The position numbers and the translations under genes are program-made. This document shows, one piece after another, positions 1-9,031 of a stretch of DNA of 64,000 bases; the first letter of the stretch is position 1, and each line of letters begins with the position of its first letter. The DNA is from Desulfobulbus rhabdoformis. GTDB taxonomy: Bacteria; Desulfobacterota; Desulfobulbia; Desulfobulbales; Desulfobulbaceae. The stretch spans positions 93,271 to 157,270 of the forward strand of contig NZ_JAFFQA010000007.1 in assembly GCF_016919065.1 (NCBI RefSeq), given 5' to 3'. The notes under the pieces were generated by a model that made no database searches, was not told where the DNA came from, and worked only from the letters and a program-made list of their open reading frames with translations.

Positions 1-305
1 ATACTGCCTGTGAGATGGACGTCATTTCCATGTACAGTGTACAGTTTGCCCGTAAGCTCGCTGATAACGTTTTTCCAGTCTGTTTGTACATACTCGTAGC
101 GGACACCGAGTTTTTCTGCAAACAGACGCATGAGTTCCACGTCCAGACCATGGTTTGCAGCGGCGACAAAATTCGCATAAGGAACTCCAAGGTGTCGAAG
201 AACACCCTCTCTCTGAATGTCTTTGAGGTCTCTGGCCAAGCCTACGCTGAGTGAGAACGTTATGAGGGTGAGCAGCAGGGGTAAAGCAGTGAATAACCTT
301 TTCAT
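1..305 (-). CDS. Extracellular solute-binding protein, family 3-like (partial, runs off the left edge)
   Basis: Reading the minus strand from an ATG at 303-305 gives about 101 residues that continue past base 1. The start has a strong ribosome site, GGAGGAG, a few bases upstream. Residues 1-24 form a signal peptide: a Lys-Arg start, a Leu-rich core and a small-residue end before ARDL. The next stretch (DLKDIQREGVLRHLGV, then GLDVELMRLFAEKLGV) is the opening of a periplasmic amino-acid-type binding protein, as in ABC transporter receptors or periplasmic sensor domains. The C-terminus is missing, so a fused kinase or cyclase domain cannot be excluded. The ligand is unknown. Confidence 0.72.
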   Translation of the reverse strand, partial: MKRLFTALPLLLTLITFSLSVGLARDLKDIQREGVLRHLGVPYANFVAAANHGLDVELMRLFAEKLGVRYEYVQTDWKNVISELTGKLYTVHGNDVHLTGS

Positions 306-583
306 CGGTGTCTCCTCCTTTGGAGTATACTTCTCTTGGAGTGGTGAAAACATGGTAGCATGCGACCTTCCTGATGAACAGGGTTGGGGGCCTATTTTAC
401 TTCAAAAGGTTCGATTCTTTGCTTGGAGGCGAGGACCTTCAAAGCAACTCCCATGCTTGAGCAAATTTAGGTTAGGCGGAGAATTGAAAGCCCTGTTAGG
501 AATAATTATTGTTAGTCGTTGTGAGAATTTTATGATATTATGAAGAAAGATATACACTGGTAAAAAAACAAGCCTCATACCCA
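306..583. other. Intergenic region without recognised gene
   Basis: This is the divergent upstream region of the solute-binding protein, followed by AT-rich DNA. An open frame crosses it on the plus strand, but it has no convincing ribosome site or family signature. I see no RNA gene here. Confidence 0.4.
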
Positions 584-700
584 AATCCGTGACGGCGGGT
601 TGTTACTGAACAACGCATCCTTTTAATAAGACGACGTATTTTTACAAAATCATGTATTGTCCAGTTGCACCCGACGCCCTGATGAATGCTCACGGATTCA
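584..700. repeat. Inverted-repeat element, family B (full-length copy)
   Basis: This is a 117-bp element whose ends are inverted copies of AATCCGTGA / TCACGGATT. Its body contains GAACAACGCATCC, AATAAGACGACGTATTTTT and TGTATTGTCCAGTTGCA. The element at 60293-60410 is a near-complete reverse-complement match along the whole length. Shorter members lie at 1574, 7101, 19491 and 31637. It codes for nothing, so it is a MITE-like or REP-like repeat. It lies directly upstream of the PilZ gene and may supply promoter or processing signals to it. Confidence 0.8.
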
Positions 701-724
701 GTCATAATTTTGGAGGAGTCCCCC

Positions 725-1159
725 ATGGAGAAAAAGGTGAATTGGGATTCGATTCCTTCCCTGGAAGGATTAGAAGTAGATTGGGACTATGAAAAAAAGA
801 ATGTCCGAGATAAACGGGCCTTTGTTCGTCTTGATCTCAATGATATGGGGCAACTGTTCGAGGTCAATGAGATCCCTGTGAAGGTGGCAACTGTGCAACG
901 AGTGCTTCAAGGGACGCTCCTTGATCTCAGTACGGGAGGTGCTGCCGTACTGCTGAATACATCTCTTGATCAGGGACAAGCCCTCAAGATTGGATTTATT
1001 TTAAATACAGTCCGTGTGTTAGCTAAAGGGCAGGTGCGACACGTGCAACACCTGGAGCAGGGGTATAAATTAGGCATACAGTTTGTTGACCTGGATCCCA
1101 AGATAGGAGAGTTTATCGGGGGATTGTATGCATCAAAGGTTTTCCGTCACGCCTACTGA
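725..1159 (+). CDS. PilZ-domain protein (likely cyclic-di-GMP binding)
   Basis: A 144-residue soluble protein. The start at 725 is chosen over an upstream in-frame codon because GGAGGAG stands just ahead of it. The PilZ signature is visible: RAFVR (the RxxxR motif) near residues 32-36, and DLSTGG (D/NxSxxG) about 40 residues later, followed by a beta-rich segment ending in GIQFVDL. These residues bind cyclic-di-GMP in characterised PilZ proteins, so this is probably an effector of motility, adhesion or secretion. It has no partner domain. It faces the convergent IHF/HU gene across a hairpin at 1181-1216. Confidence 0.82.
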   Translation: MEKKVNWDSIPSLEGLEVDWDYEKKNVRDKRAFVRLDLNDMGQLFEVNEIPVKVATVQRVLQGTLLDLSTGGAAVLLNTSLDQGQALKIGFILNTVRVLAKGQVRHVQHLEQGYKLGIQFVDLDPKIGEFIGGLYASKVFRHAY

Positions 1160-1180
1160 TTCCCCTCATTTGGGGGATCT

Positions 1181-1216
1181 CAGTGAACAAGAGGCCTCAA
1201 GGCCACTTGTTCACTG
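1181..1216. terminator. Hairpin between convergent genes
   Basis: A 16-bp near-perfect stem (CAGTGAACAAGAGGCC paired with GGCCACTTGTTCACTG, one mismatch) closes a TCAA loop between the ends of the PilZ and IHF/HU genes. There is no long T-run, so it could be a bidirectional terminator or an mRNA 3'-end stabiliser. Confidence 0.5.
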
Positions 1217-1247
1217 CTGACTCTCCGTTTCCCCACAAGTATTCTGT

Positions 1248-1529
1248 CTAGTTTACCTTTGAGCGGAGTTTTCCTGACGGCTTAAAAGTGACCACCCGCC
1301 GTGCATCAAGCATCAATTCCTCACCGGTTTGCGGATTTCTTCCTCGGCGCAGACGCTTGTCTTTGATTTTGAACTTACCAAACCCACTTAAAAGAAGATG
1401 CTCCCCTGAGATAAGAGAGTTTTTGGCCAGGCTGAGGAAGAGTTCCACTGCCCGGGTCGAGCGCATTTTGGTCATCTCGGGATGCGAATGGTAAATTTGG
1501 CGGACAAGATCAGCTTTGGTGATGGTCAT
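1248..1529 (-). CDS. HU/IHF-family DNA-bending protein (IHF alpha-like)
   Basis: A 93-residue basic protein of normal family length. The start at 1529 is set by AGGAGG a few bases upstream; a longer frame to 1616 runs into repeat DNA and is rejected. The family hallmark GRNPQTGEEL lies near residue 60, in the beta arm that enters the DNA minor groove. It follows GFGKFKIK and precedes a VVTFKPS core strand. It probably bends DNA as a homo- or heterodimer. The sequence resembles IHF alpha as much as HU, so no symbol is assigned. It stands alone, with a family-B repeat just upstream. Confidence 0.85.
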   Translation of the reverse strand: MTITKADLVRQIYHSHPEMTKMRSTRAVELFLSLAKNSLISGEHLLLSGFGKFKIKDKRLRRGRNPQTGEELMLDARRVVTFKPSGKLRSKVN

Positions 1530-1573
1530 GGAATCCTCCTTGCGTGTTGTACAACCAGTCAATTGGCAATGTC

Positions 1574-1642
1574 CTGAATCCGTGACGGCCGGTGACCCAA
1601 AAGATGCGTTGTTCAATATCCACCCGTCGTCACAGATTCAGG
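1574..1642. repeat. Inverted-repeat element, family B (internally deleted copy)
   Basis: A 69-bp copy with ends CTGAATCCGTGACGG and CGTCACAGATTCAG. It keeps AAGATGCGTTGTTCA but lacks the central AT-rich part of the full-length copies. It sits in the upstream region of the IHF/HU gene. Confidence 0.72.
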
Positions 1643-1832
1643 AATGTATTCTCAGACCCCCTGTGGCAAGTGATGCGCCATTTTGGATTGCGAAAAAAAA
1701 TCGTTGTAACCTCCTTGAATTCAAATAAAAAAAGAAGAGAGTTGTGAACAGCCTCTCTTCTTGACACTGCGTCCCTCTCTCAAATTGACAGGCTGAGGAG
1801 GGAAATATCTCAATATGCAAGAGAGCGACCTC

Positions 1833-3725
1833 TCAAGGCGTATCTATAAAATTTTGCGTGGAGTATTGCGCCTCTTTAAGTGGAGCAATGACTTTCGTGG
1901 TTCCAGGCAGACTGTCTATATAGGCGAGAAAGGCCTCTGCATAGTCAAGGCCGACATCAATTCGCCTCGATCCGGTGATGCTTTTCAGTGTGGTGAAGGA
2001 ATCGTTGCCATCGGCCAGATAAGAGATGGTCACCACCTTGTAGGTCCGCTCAAGTTCAAAGGGGGCGTAGCTGCCGTCTTTTTCTCGAATTTCCAGTTGG
2101 CTAATCCGACTTCCCTTGGGCTGATTCAGGTCGATCTGCCAGCGCAAGCCCCCGGCATAGGGATAGCTGCCGGTGTTTTGATTGGGGCCGACGACGCCCT
2201 CCACCGCATCTTCCAGGGTATCTTTAATTTCCTGTCCGGTCGCATTGAGTTGGACCAGAGTGTTTTTAAACGGGAGCACCGTATAGATATCTTTGACCGT
2301 GATCGGTCCGGGAGAAAGGTCGATCCGGACCCCGCCTCCGTTTTGCAGCGATAGGTCTGCCTCAAAAAACCTGCGTCCCTGATGAAGAAATGCCTCGGCC
2401 ACAAGTTGCTGCACATCACCCCCATGCGCGTTGACCCGTGGGTTCTGATTGCAGACATCCCCCAGAGTGGAGCGGGAGGTGTCCCGCTTGGCCCCTGGCA
2501 CCCGTCGCAGACAGAGATTTTGATCTGCCTGGGCAATCACCTTGTCGCCCAGAGCCTCTTTCTCCTTTTTATAAGGAGCTAGGATTGCGGTAGCCTTGGC
2601 ATCCGGTGTGGTGATGCGAAGAAAGCCCGATTGGGAAATATCCTTCCGAACCGCTGCCTCTTCTTGAGGGGAAAGTGGCTGACCATCTGCGTGGCTGAAC
2701 TGATTACCAATGAGCAGCCAGGGGGTGCCGTCACAGCTCTTCACCTGTCCATAGGGATCGAAGGTGACGTTGAGTTCGCCAACCACATAACTGTACTGCC
2801 AGGCCTGGGTAATGCAGACTTGGTTGCCGTCGCGATCGACGGTCTGTGTGGGGTAAGGCCCTTCAGGGGTGAGGCCATATTGCGTCAATGTCTCCGGACC
2901 AAGCAGTGAGTGGGAATCTCCACCGATGATAACGTCAACTCCCGAGAGTTTTGCGGCAAGTTCCTGATCTCGCTGGTAGCCAATGTGGGTCGAGAGGATG
3001 ATCTTATTCACCCCCAGTTTTGTGAGTTTGTCGATCTCCTCCTGCGCACTCTGGGCCTCGTCGAGAAATATCGTGTCCGGGTCGGGCTGGGAGGAATGTT
3101 TTGTCTTTCCGGAAACGGTCAGGCCTATGATCCCGATTTTTTCGCCGTTTCGTTCCAAAACCACGGAGGGCAGGATGGCCTCGGGGGGCTTGGCGTCATG
3201 CAGGGGCGAACTGGTGCCAAAACGTACATTGGCACTGAGCATAGGTGTGTGGCAGGTCTCGCTGTGCAGGTAGCCCATCAGTTTTTTGACTCCCGCATCG
3301 GTGTTGTCAAACTCATGGTTACCGAGAATAAAACTGTCAAAGCAGACCGTATTCATCAGCGCACTATCCGCCTTGCCTTCACTCAGGGTAAAGTAGAGGT
3401 CACCTGTGCTGGCGTCACCACTATGCATCTTGATGACATTGTCTGACTGGGCCGTCAATTTATGCATGGCCGTGGTCACCCGTGGAAAGCCACCCCGTTC
3501 CAGACTGATCAGCTCTCGTTTATCTCCGGTCAACAGAAGGAGTTTGGCCTGTTCTGCGTCCAGGTGTGAATGGTGATCGTTGATGTGGAGCATGGTAAGA
3601 GAAAAATCTGGCTGAGGCTTGAATAGACTGCTGCAACCAGCAAGACACAAGCAAAGGATGATGGCCAGAAAGGGCAGAGAGAACTGCCTGTTGATACGAG
3701 GTGAGCGAGTCTGTCGGAGTTTCAT
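1833..3725 (-). CDS. 5'-nucleotidase/2',3'-cyclic phosphodiesterase family lipoprotein
   Basis: A 630-residue protein of the UshA/5'-nucleotidase family. The N-terminus is a lipoprotein signal: basic residues 1-13, a hydrophobic core, then lipobox LAGC with Cys at about residue 30. The metallophosphoesterase half shows LHINDHHSH (metal ligands, about 45-55), GNHEFD (about 135) and GGDSH (about 270). The C-terminal half carries the 5'-nucleotidase substrate domain, with NGGGVR and NTLVQLNATG. It should hydrolyse nucleotides outside the cytoplasm, anchored by lipid. It is monocistronic as far as can be seen. Substrate preference cannot be read from the sequence. Confidence 0.88.
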   Translation of the reverse strand: MKLRQTRSPRINRQFSLPFLAIILCLCLAGCSSLFKPQPDFSLTMLHINDHHSHLDAEQAKLLLLTGDKRELISLERGGFPRVTTAMHKLTAQSDNVIKMHSGDASTGDLYFTLSEGKADSALMNTVCFDSFILGNHEFDNTDAGVKKLMGYLHSETCHTPMLSANVRFGTSSPLHDAKPPEAILPSVVLERNGEKIGIIGLTVSGKTKHSSQPDPDTIFLDEAQSAQEEIDKLTKLGVNKIILSTHIGYQRDQELAAKLSGVDVIIGGDSHSLLGPETLTQYGLTPEGPYPTQTVDRDGNQVCITQAWQYSYVVGELNVTFDPYGQVKSCDGTPWLLIGNQFSHADGQPLSPQEEAAVRKDISQSGFLRITTPDAKATAILAPYKKEKEALGDKVIAQADQNLCLRRVPGAKRDTSRSTLGDVCNQNPRVNAHGGDVQQLVAEAFLHQGRRFFEADLSLQNGGGVRIDLSPGPITVKDIYTVLPFKNTLVQLNATGQEIKDTLEDAVEGVVGPNQNTGSYPYAGGLRWQIDLNQPKGSRISQLEIREKDGSYAPFELERTYKVVTISYLADGNDSFTTLKSITGSRRIDVGLDYAEAFLAYIDSLPGTTKVIAPLKEAQYSTQNFIDTP

Positions 3726-4015
3726 CGGGTGCAGGGGGTTTTGAGGAAAAATACTTCTGCAAAAGGCGTTTTCGAAGAAGCTGGGTACAGTATTTTTGTC
3801 GCGGGTAAAATAATGCCATGACAGAGGGGCCAGGCCCCAAAGAGCAGATGAAATATTGTATACGCAAAGCGCTCAAACCGCCTAAAAGTATTTGCTGGTC
3901 ATTGGTGCTAAAACCTGCTTGAATTTTATTGATCCTTCGGGTAGCCTTGGCCAAATTTGGTGGCCCTGATCGGTCACCGAAATTTACCAAAAACGCAATG
4001 TAATAACAATGGGTT
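3726..4015. other. Divergent intergenic region (nucleotidase / lepB)
   Basis: About 290 bases between two divergent genes. Promoters for both must lie here, but no consensus element is clear enough to mark. I see no repeat or RNA gene. Confidence 0.4.
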
Positions 4016-4747
4016 ATGTTGCGAGTATGTCTTTTTGCATCTCCTTGCAAACAAGACTGGTTGTTTTCTCCTGCCCCCATACCTACAGGCACCTCCGTGG
4101 CAAGTCATTCCCAGCAGTCCAAGAAATCAGTTGTACGGGAGAACGTCGAAGCAATTATTATTGCAGTCCTCCTGGCTCTCTTTATTCGTACCTTTATCGT
4201 GCAGGCGTTTAAAATTCCCTCCGGTTCCATGCTGCCGACCCTGCAGATCGGAGATCATCTCCTGGTGAGTAAGTTTATCTATGGGGTGAAAATGCCCTTT
4301 ACCGGGACGACCCTGATCTCCATTACCGATCCCGAACCCAACGATATAGTTGTCTTTCAGTATCCCAAGGACCCATCACTTGACTACATCAAGCGGGTGA
4401 TCGCGGTCGCCGGTGATACCGTGGAAATCCGCGATAAAAAAATATTCATCAACGGTAAGCCCTTTGAGGATAAACACGGCGTCTTCCGTGACCCCTTGAT
4501 TCATCCTGCAAGTATGGATACCCGCGACAATTATGGGCCGGTCAAGGTGCCGGAGCACAAGATTTTTTGTATGGGGGACAACCGGGATAACTCCTACGAC
4601 GGCCGCTTTTGGGGTTTTGTTGATCTCAGTGCGGTTCGCGGAAAGGCCTGGGCTATTTACTGGTCCTGGGATGTGGACTTACCCCTGTTTTCGTTGGACC
4701 GGCTCCAATCCATCCGTTGGGGTCGAATTGGCGACATCGTTCACTGA
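4016..4747 (+). CDS. lepB: Signal peptidase I
   Basis: Type I leader peptidase, inner-membrane serine protease that cuts signal peptides from exported proteins. Motifs: a membrane helix (about 45-62, [19 protein letters not shown]), the catalytic serine box SGSMLPT (about 70-76), the lysine box [12 protein letters not shown] (about 122-133), and GDNRDNS with GRFWGFV near residue 190. The first ~35 residues before SQQSKK are not typical and have no clear ribosome site, so the true start may be internal. Length from the conserved part, about 205 residues, is normal. pyrB follows within 15 bases, suggesting co-transcription. Confidence 0.92.
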   Translation: MLRVCLFASPCKQDWLFSPAPIPTGTSVASHSQQSKKSVVRENVEAIIIAVLLALFIRTFIVQAFKIPSGSMLPTLQIGDHLLVSKFIYGVKMPFTGTTLISITDPEPNDIVVFQYPKDPSLDYIKRVIAVAGDTVEIRDKKIFINGKPFEDKHGVFRDPLIHPASMDTRDNYGPVKVPEHKIFCMGDNRDNSYDGRFWGFVDLSAVRGKAWAIYWSWDVDLPLFSLDRLQSIRWGRIGDIVH

Positions 4748-4761
4748 TCACCGGAGGCACC

Positions 4762-5694
4762 ATGTCAACCGGCTACTATTTTGCGCACCGCCATATCCTG
4801 GGGATAGAGCAGCTCTCTGCTGAGGATATCAGCCATATTCTCAATACTGCGGATTCGTTTAAAGAGATTTCGGATCGGCCGATTAAAAAGGTGCCGACTC
4901 TGCGCGGCCACACGATTATCAATCTGTTTTTTGAGCCCTCCACCCGTACCCGTCTGAGTTTCGAGGTCGCGGCAAAGCGGATGAGTGCGGATACCTTTAA
5001 TATCAGCGCTTCCACCAGCTCCACCACCAAAGGGGAAACGCTGGTGGATACGGCCCGCAATATCTCGGCCATGCATCCCGACATTATTATTATCCGCCAT
5101 TCCTGCTCTGGAGCGCCACTGCTGCTGAGCAAGCATGTCAAGGCGGCGGTGGTCAATGCCGGTGACGGCGCCCATGAGCATCCCTCCCAGGGATTGCTGG
5201 ATATGATGACGGTAAAAGAACATCGTGGTACCCTCAGTGGATTAAAGATCGCCATTATAGGGGATATCACCCATAGCAGGGTGGCGCGTTCGGATGTTAT
5301 TGGATTCACCCGCATGGGCTCAGATGTCCACCTCCATGGCCCTGCGACCCTTATCCCTCAGGGAATCGAGCAGTTGGGCGCCATCGTCAGTCCCTCGCTT
5401 GAAGAGGCTGTGCGTGATGCGGATGTGGTTATGACCCTGCGCATCCAGCGTGAAAGGCAAAACGATCCTTTGCTGCCATCGCTGCGTGAGTATTCCCGCC
5501 AGTTCGGCATCTCCCGCAAGATCCTCTCCCTGGCTAAACCAGATGCGCTGGTGATGCATCCGGGCCCAGTGAATCGGGGAGTGGAGTTACCCCCCGATGT
5601 TGCCGATGGCACACAGTCCGTCATTTTGGATCAGGTGACAAACGGTGTGGCAGTGCGCATGGCGCTTCTCTATCTGGTGATGGGGAATTCCTGA
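4762..5694 (+). CDS. pyrB: Aspartate carbamoyltransferase catalytic subunit
   Basis: A 310-residue enzyme joining carbamoyl phosphate and aspartate, the first committed step of pyrimidine synthesis. The carbamoyl-phosphate loop FEPSTRTR is near residues 55-62. HPSQGLLD is near 137 and [12 protein letters not shown] near 265. The start at 4762 follows GGAGG; an upstream in-frame ATG inside lepB is rejected. No regulatory pyrI is seen next to it. pyrC follows after 122 bases. Confidence 0.94.
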   Translation: MSTGYYFAHRHILGIEQLSAEDISHILNTADSFKEISDRPIKKVPTLRGHTIINLFFEPSTRTRLSFEVAAKRMSADTFNISASTSSTTKGETLVDTARNISAMHPDIIIIRHSCSGAPLLLSKHVKAAVVNAGDGAHEHPSQGLLDMMTVKEHRGTLSGLKIAIIGDITHSRVARSDVIGFTRMGSDVHLHGPATLIPQGIEQLGAIVSPSLEEAVRDADVVMTLRIQRERQNDPLLPSLREYSRQFGISRKILSLAKPDALVMHPGPVNRGVELPPDVADGTQSVILDQVTNGVAVRMALLYLVMGNS

Positions 5695-5816
5695 GCTACA
5701 CGCTGAGCAACGGCAGTTTTTTGCGTTTTGTGATGGTCTGAGAGATCCCGACGAAAAGAGCGCCTGTACGAACGCAAACCTTTCATGATTTGAGTAACTT
5801 TTGAGGCAAGAAACCA

Positions 5817-7091
5817 ATGAGCACAACCTGGCGCATTGTAAACGGGCGTATCATTGATCCGGTCAATGGGGTTGACCGGATCGGTGAGCTGCTGATCAGG
5901 GACGGAGCCCTTGTCGAATCGGCTGCAGATTTGCCGGCGGATACGCCGGTTATCGATGCCGGTGGCTGCTGGGTCGTTCCCGGTTTGATCGATATGCATG
6001 TTCATCTGCGGGAGCCGGGTGAGGAGTATAAAGAGGATATTCTCACAGGAGCTCAGGCTGCCGCCAGCGGTGGGTTCACCGCAGTCGCCTGTATGCCCAA
6101 TACGAAACCGGTGAATGACAACGCTGCCATCACAGCGATGATCCGTGCGCAAGCGGCCGAGGCGGCTGTGCGCGTTTATCCGGTAGGGGCTATCAGTTTA
6201 GGTTCCAGTGGGCAGCAGTTGGCTGAACTTGGTGAGATGCAGGCCGCGGGAGCGGTTGCAGTGAGCGATGATGGCCATCCGGTGCGCGACAGCCAGTTGA
6301 TGCGCAGAGCCCTTGAATATGCATCCAACTTTAAGCTGCCTGTCATTTCCCACAGTGAGGAGGCCTCGCTCAGCACCGGCGTGATGAATGAAGGCCCTGT
6401 CGCCACCCGCCTAGGGCTTAAAGGAATACCGACCGCTGCGGAATCGATCATGGTTTACCGGGAAATAGCCCTGGCGGAAATCACGGGAACGCCGGTCCAT
6501 ATCGCCCATGTAAGTACAGCCATGTCGCTTGATCTGATTCGAGCGGCCAAGGCACGTGGGGTGCGAGTGAGCGCAGAGACGGCACCGCATTATTTTACCC
6601 TGACGGATGAGGCGGTGGAAGGGTATGACACCAACACCAAGATGAACCCGCCCCTGCGTTCAGCGGCGGATCGCGAGGCCATCCGCACCGCCCTTGGCGA
6701 CGGAACCCTGGATGTCATTGCCACAGACCATGCACCGCATTCTATCTTAGAGAAGGAAGTGGAGTTTGATCATGCGGCCAACGGTATTATCGGCCTGGAG
6801 ACTTCGCTCCCGTTGGGACTTGCTTTGGTGCGCGAGAAAGTACTCGACCCGAGCCGTTTGATTGCTCTGATGTCAGCGAATCCGGCGCGTATTCTCGGGC
6901 TTCCCGGTGGTGCGCTCACTCCCGGCATGGTTGCGGATATCACCCTGATAGACCCGGAGTGCACCTTTACCTACAGTGCCGATCAGGTGGTCTCCAAGAG
7001 CCGTAACACACCCTTCTTGGGTTGGAAGCTCCAGGGAAGGGCGGTCATGACCATGGTGAGTGGGGATATTCGTTACAACATCTTAAGCTAA
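5817..7091 (+). CDS. pyrC: Dihydroorotase
   Basis: A 424-residue class I dihydroorotase that closes carbamoyl-aspartate to dihydroorotate. The metal site shows as DMHVHLREPG (about 58-67). HSEEA, HIAHVST and the TDHAPH motif (about 303-308) supply further ligands and the catalytic Asp. GGFTAVACMPNT is the family core. It lies downstream of pyrB in the same direction and is followed by two repeat elements. Confidence 0.94.
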   Translation: MSTTWRIVNGRIIDPVNGVDRIGELLIRDGALVESAADLPADTPVIDAGGCWVVPGLIDMHVHLREPGEEYKEDILTGAQAAASGGFTAVACMPNTKPVNDNAAITAMIRAQAAEAAVRVYPVGAISLGSSGQQLAELGEMQAAGAVAVSDDGHPVRDSQLMRRALEYASNFKLPVISHSEEASLSTGVMNEGPVATRLGLKGIPTAAESIMVYREIALAEITGTPVHIAHVSTAMSLDLIRAAKARGVRVSAETAPHYFTLTDEAVEGYDTNTKMNPPLRSAADREAIRTALGDGTLDVIATDHAPHSILEKEVEFDHAANGIIGLETSLPLGLALVREKVLDPSRLIALMSANPARILGLPGGALTPGMVADITLIDPECTFTYSADQVVSKSRNTPFLGWKLQGRAVMTMVSGDIRYNILS

Positions 7092-7100
7092 TACCTTGTA

Positions 7101-7130
7101 TGAATCCGTGAGCGCCCGTCGTCACGGATT
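7101..7130. repeat. Inverted-repeat element, family B (minimal copy)
   Basis: Thirty bases consisting almost only of the two inverted ends (TGAATCCGTGAGCGCC and GTCGTCACGGATT). It lies between the pyrC stop and a family-A element. In this form it could also act as a simple hairpin at the mRNA end. Confidence 0.62.
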
Positions 7131-7132
7131 AC

Positions 7133-7327
7133 AGGGTGTCTTGAATAATTAGATTTTTCAATCAAGGCCAGGTAAGCGCAGACTCCGAGGATTGCGCAAA
7201 ATTTTACCGCAGGCATATAAAGGATATCGGAGTCTTCGCTTACCTCCGAGGATAAAATTTTAAGCGTGACGAGGTAAGCGCCAGACTCCGCGGGATTGGC
7301 AGAAAAAGCAATTATTCAAGATTCCCT
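7133..7327. repeat. MITE-like element, family A, copy 1 (enlarged, 195 bp)
   Basis: The ends are imperfect inverted repeats: AGGGTGTCTTGAATAATTAG on the left, and on the right the complement of AGGGAATCTTGAATAATTGC. The core is shared with copies at 15118, 27338, 33252 and 36462 (ATTTTACCGCAGG, GATAAAATTTT, GATTGGCAGAAAAAGC). This copy is longer because a short motif (GGTAAGCGCAGACTCCG or its complement) appears three times, near 7171, 7228 and 7272. The right end forms the last codons and stop of queC. Confidence 0.85.
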
Positions 7328-8007
7328 GCATAGGGGGCCGGATCAGTCAGCCCGGCCTCGCTGAACCCCTGCAACCGAAGGCGGCAGGCATCACAGCGGC
7401 CACAGGCCTTTCCCTCGATGGGATCGTAGCAGCTGTGCGTTTTGCTGTAATCGACACCCAGTTTCATCCCTTTTTCTATTATTTCTTTTTTGCTCAACTC
7501 AATAAGCGGGGCGTGGAAGCGAAATCCCTCTCCGGTTGCTCCCGCCTTGGTCCCCAGGTTTGCCATGGTTGCAAAGGCCTGCAAAAACTCCGGGCGGCAG
7601 TCGGGGTAGCCGCTGTAGTCCACCGCGTTAATTCCAAGAAAAATATCAGAAGCCCCCAACACCTCGGCCCAGGAGAGGGCATGGGCCAGGAAGAGAATAT
7701 TGCGTCCGGGAACATAGGTCACCGGAATCTCCTCTTCCATGGTGGCATAAGGACGATCTTTGGGAACCTCGATATCCGCTGTCAGGGCTGAGCCGCCAAT
7801 GGCATCCAGGTCCACCCTAAGAACCAGGTGGTTGGCAACGCCAGCTCTCTGGGCGATGGCGCGCGCACGTTCAAGTTCAATCTCCTGGCGCTGGCCATAG
7901 GAAAAGCTGAGGCAGTTACAGGTGAATCCCTGGGATTGGGCAATCGCCAGCACGGTAGTCGAGTCAAGACCGCCACTGAGCAGCACCACTGCTTGTCGAG
8001 TATTCAT
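7312..8007 (-). CDS. queC: 7-cyano-7-deazaguanine synthase
   Basis: A 231-residue enzyme making preQ0, the queuosine precursor, with ATP and ammonia. The PP-loop SGGLDSTT is at residues 11-18. The C-terminal zinc site shows [19 protein letters not shown] (about 192-210), with the four family cysteines. The last residues (GNLE and stop) are encoded by the terminal repeat of a family-A element, so the C-terminus was probably rewritten by insertion. sfsA lies 10 bases upstream on the same strand, suggesting one transcript. Confidence 0.93.
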   Translation of the reverse strand: MNTRQAVVLLSGGLDSTTVLAIAQSQGFTCNCLSFSYGQRQEIELERARAIAQRAGVANHLVLRVDLDAIGGSALTADIEVPKDRPYATMEEEIPVTYVPGRNILFLAHALSWAEVLGASDIFLGINAVDYSGYPDCRPEFLQAFATMANLGTKAGATGEGFRFHAPLIELSKKEIIEKGMKLGVDYSKTHSCYDPIEGKACGRCDACRLRLQGFSEAGLTDPAPYAGNLE

Positions 8008-8017
8008 AGCATCACGA

Positions 8018-8716
8018 TTAAATAATAAAAAATGGAAGAGGATGGCGGATGGTAATTTCCTTCGGCGTGACCTCTGCCTGGTAGGCTAAAAAACGAACAC
8101 CTTGTTTACTGGCCGCTGCCACGGCCTGGGCATAGACCGGATCAATATGTGCTGCTGGCGTACACCGGCTTGCATCACTACGTTGAACACAAAAGAGCAC
8201 AGCAGCACCGAAACCTTGCTCGGCCAGGAGCAGCAATTCCTGAATGTGTTTGGCACCACGACTGGTGATAGCATCTGGAAAGTAGGCTATGCCATCTTCG
8301 GCCAGCGAGCAATTCTTCACTTCCAAATAGGATCTGCCCAGGTCGCTTTCAATGAGAAAGTCGAGGCGGCTTTTGCTTGAGACCTTCACCTCCGGACGAA
8401 TTTCGGTAATGTGGCCAAACTCTGTAATGACTCCGGCTTTGAGCGCTTCATGGACGAGATGGTTTGTGCGGCCGGTATGAATACCGATCCAGACACCTTG
8501 TTCCTGAACCATTTCCAGGCTCCAGGGATATTTGCGTTTGGGATTATCCGAACGGCTGATAACCACAGGGCTGCCTGGCGTAGCACAGCCCCGCATGGAG
8601 CCGGAGTTTGGGCAGTGAACGGTCATGGTGGTGCCGTCTTTCAAGGTAACATCTGCTAAAAAACGTTTGTAGCGTTTGATGAGCGTGGCAATTTGGCAGG
8701 AATCGGGCAGCAACAT
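8018..8716 (-). CDS. sfsA: SfsA family DNA-binding/nuclease protein
   Basis: A 232-residue protein of the sugar-fermentation-stimulation family. The start at 8716 places 11 residues before [12 protein letters not shown], the same spacing as in E. coli SfsA; the longer GTG-started frame lacks support. Conserved blocks are [12 protein letters not shown] (about 34-45), SRLDFLIE and YLEVKNCSL (nuclease-like core, about 125-145), and [12 protein letters not shown]. The cellular role is still poorly defined. It heads a likely sfsA-queC transcript. Confidence 0.88.
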   Translation of the reverse strand: MLLPDSCQIATLIKRYKRFLADVTLKDGTTMTVHCPNSGSMRGCATPGSPVVISRSDNPKRKYPWSLEMVQEQGVWIGIHTGRTNHLVHEALKAGVITEFGHITEIRPEVKVSSKSRLDFLIESDLGRSYLEVKNCSLAEDGIAYFPDAITSRGAKHIQELLLLAEQGFGAAVLFCVQRSDASRCTPAAHIDPVYAQAVAAASKQGVRFLAYQAEVTPKEITIRHPLPFFII

Positions 8717-9031
8717 GACAGGTGCAATGCAGGAGGAGGCTAAGGGTATGTTTTTTGGATATATTAAATGGGGAAAAACCACTAAGATGTGGCGTGGGAC
8801 TGGTAATTCCCGAACAAGTATTGTATTTTAAATAATTCAGTACAATGCGGCGGTATCTTGCCGGGGGCAGGAGCGAGGAGTGCCGCTTGACACCTTTTTT
8901 ACTGATATTTTGTTCTATCCGGCGGTTGAAGCAAAAAGCGAGTGCAGATCTTTGTCCTCAATTTTTTACCTAGCTTCCTTCGGCATATAACAAGTTCTCT
9001 CCCATAATCCAATCGTAAAGGAGAAACCCTT
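8717..9031. other. Divergent intergenic region (sfsA / gap)
   Basis: About 315 bases. A TTGACA hexamer at about 8888 could be the -35 element of the gap transcript, but the matching -10 is weak. No RNA gene or repeat is seen. Confidence 0.35.

Noticed and set aside
217..543. Open frame of 108 codons on the plus strand
   Set aside because: It overlaps the signal-peptide end of the minus-strand binding-protein gene, has no ribosome site and shows no protein family features.
1815..3446. Several long plus-strand frames
   Set aside because: They are antisense to the 5'-nucleotidase gene, which has a lipobox and catalytic motifs; the antisense frames have none.
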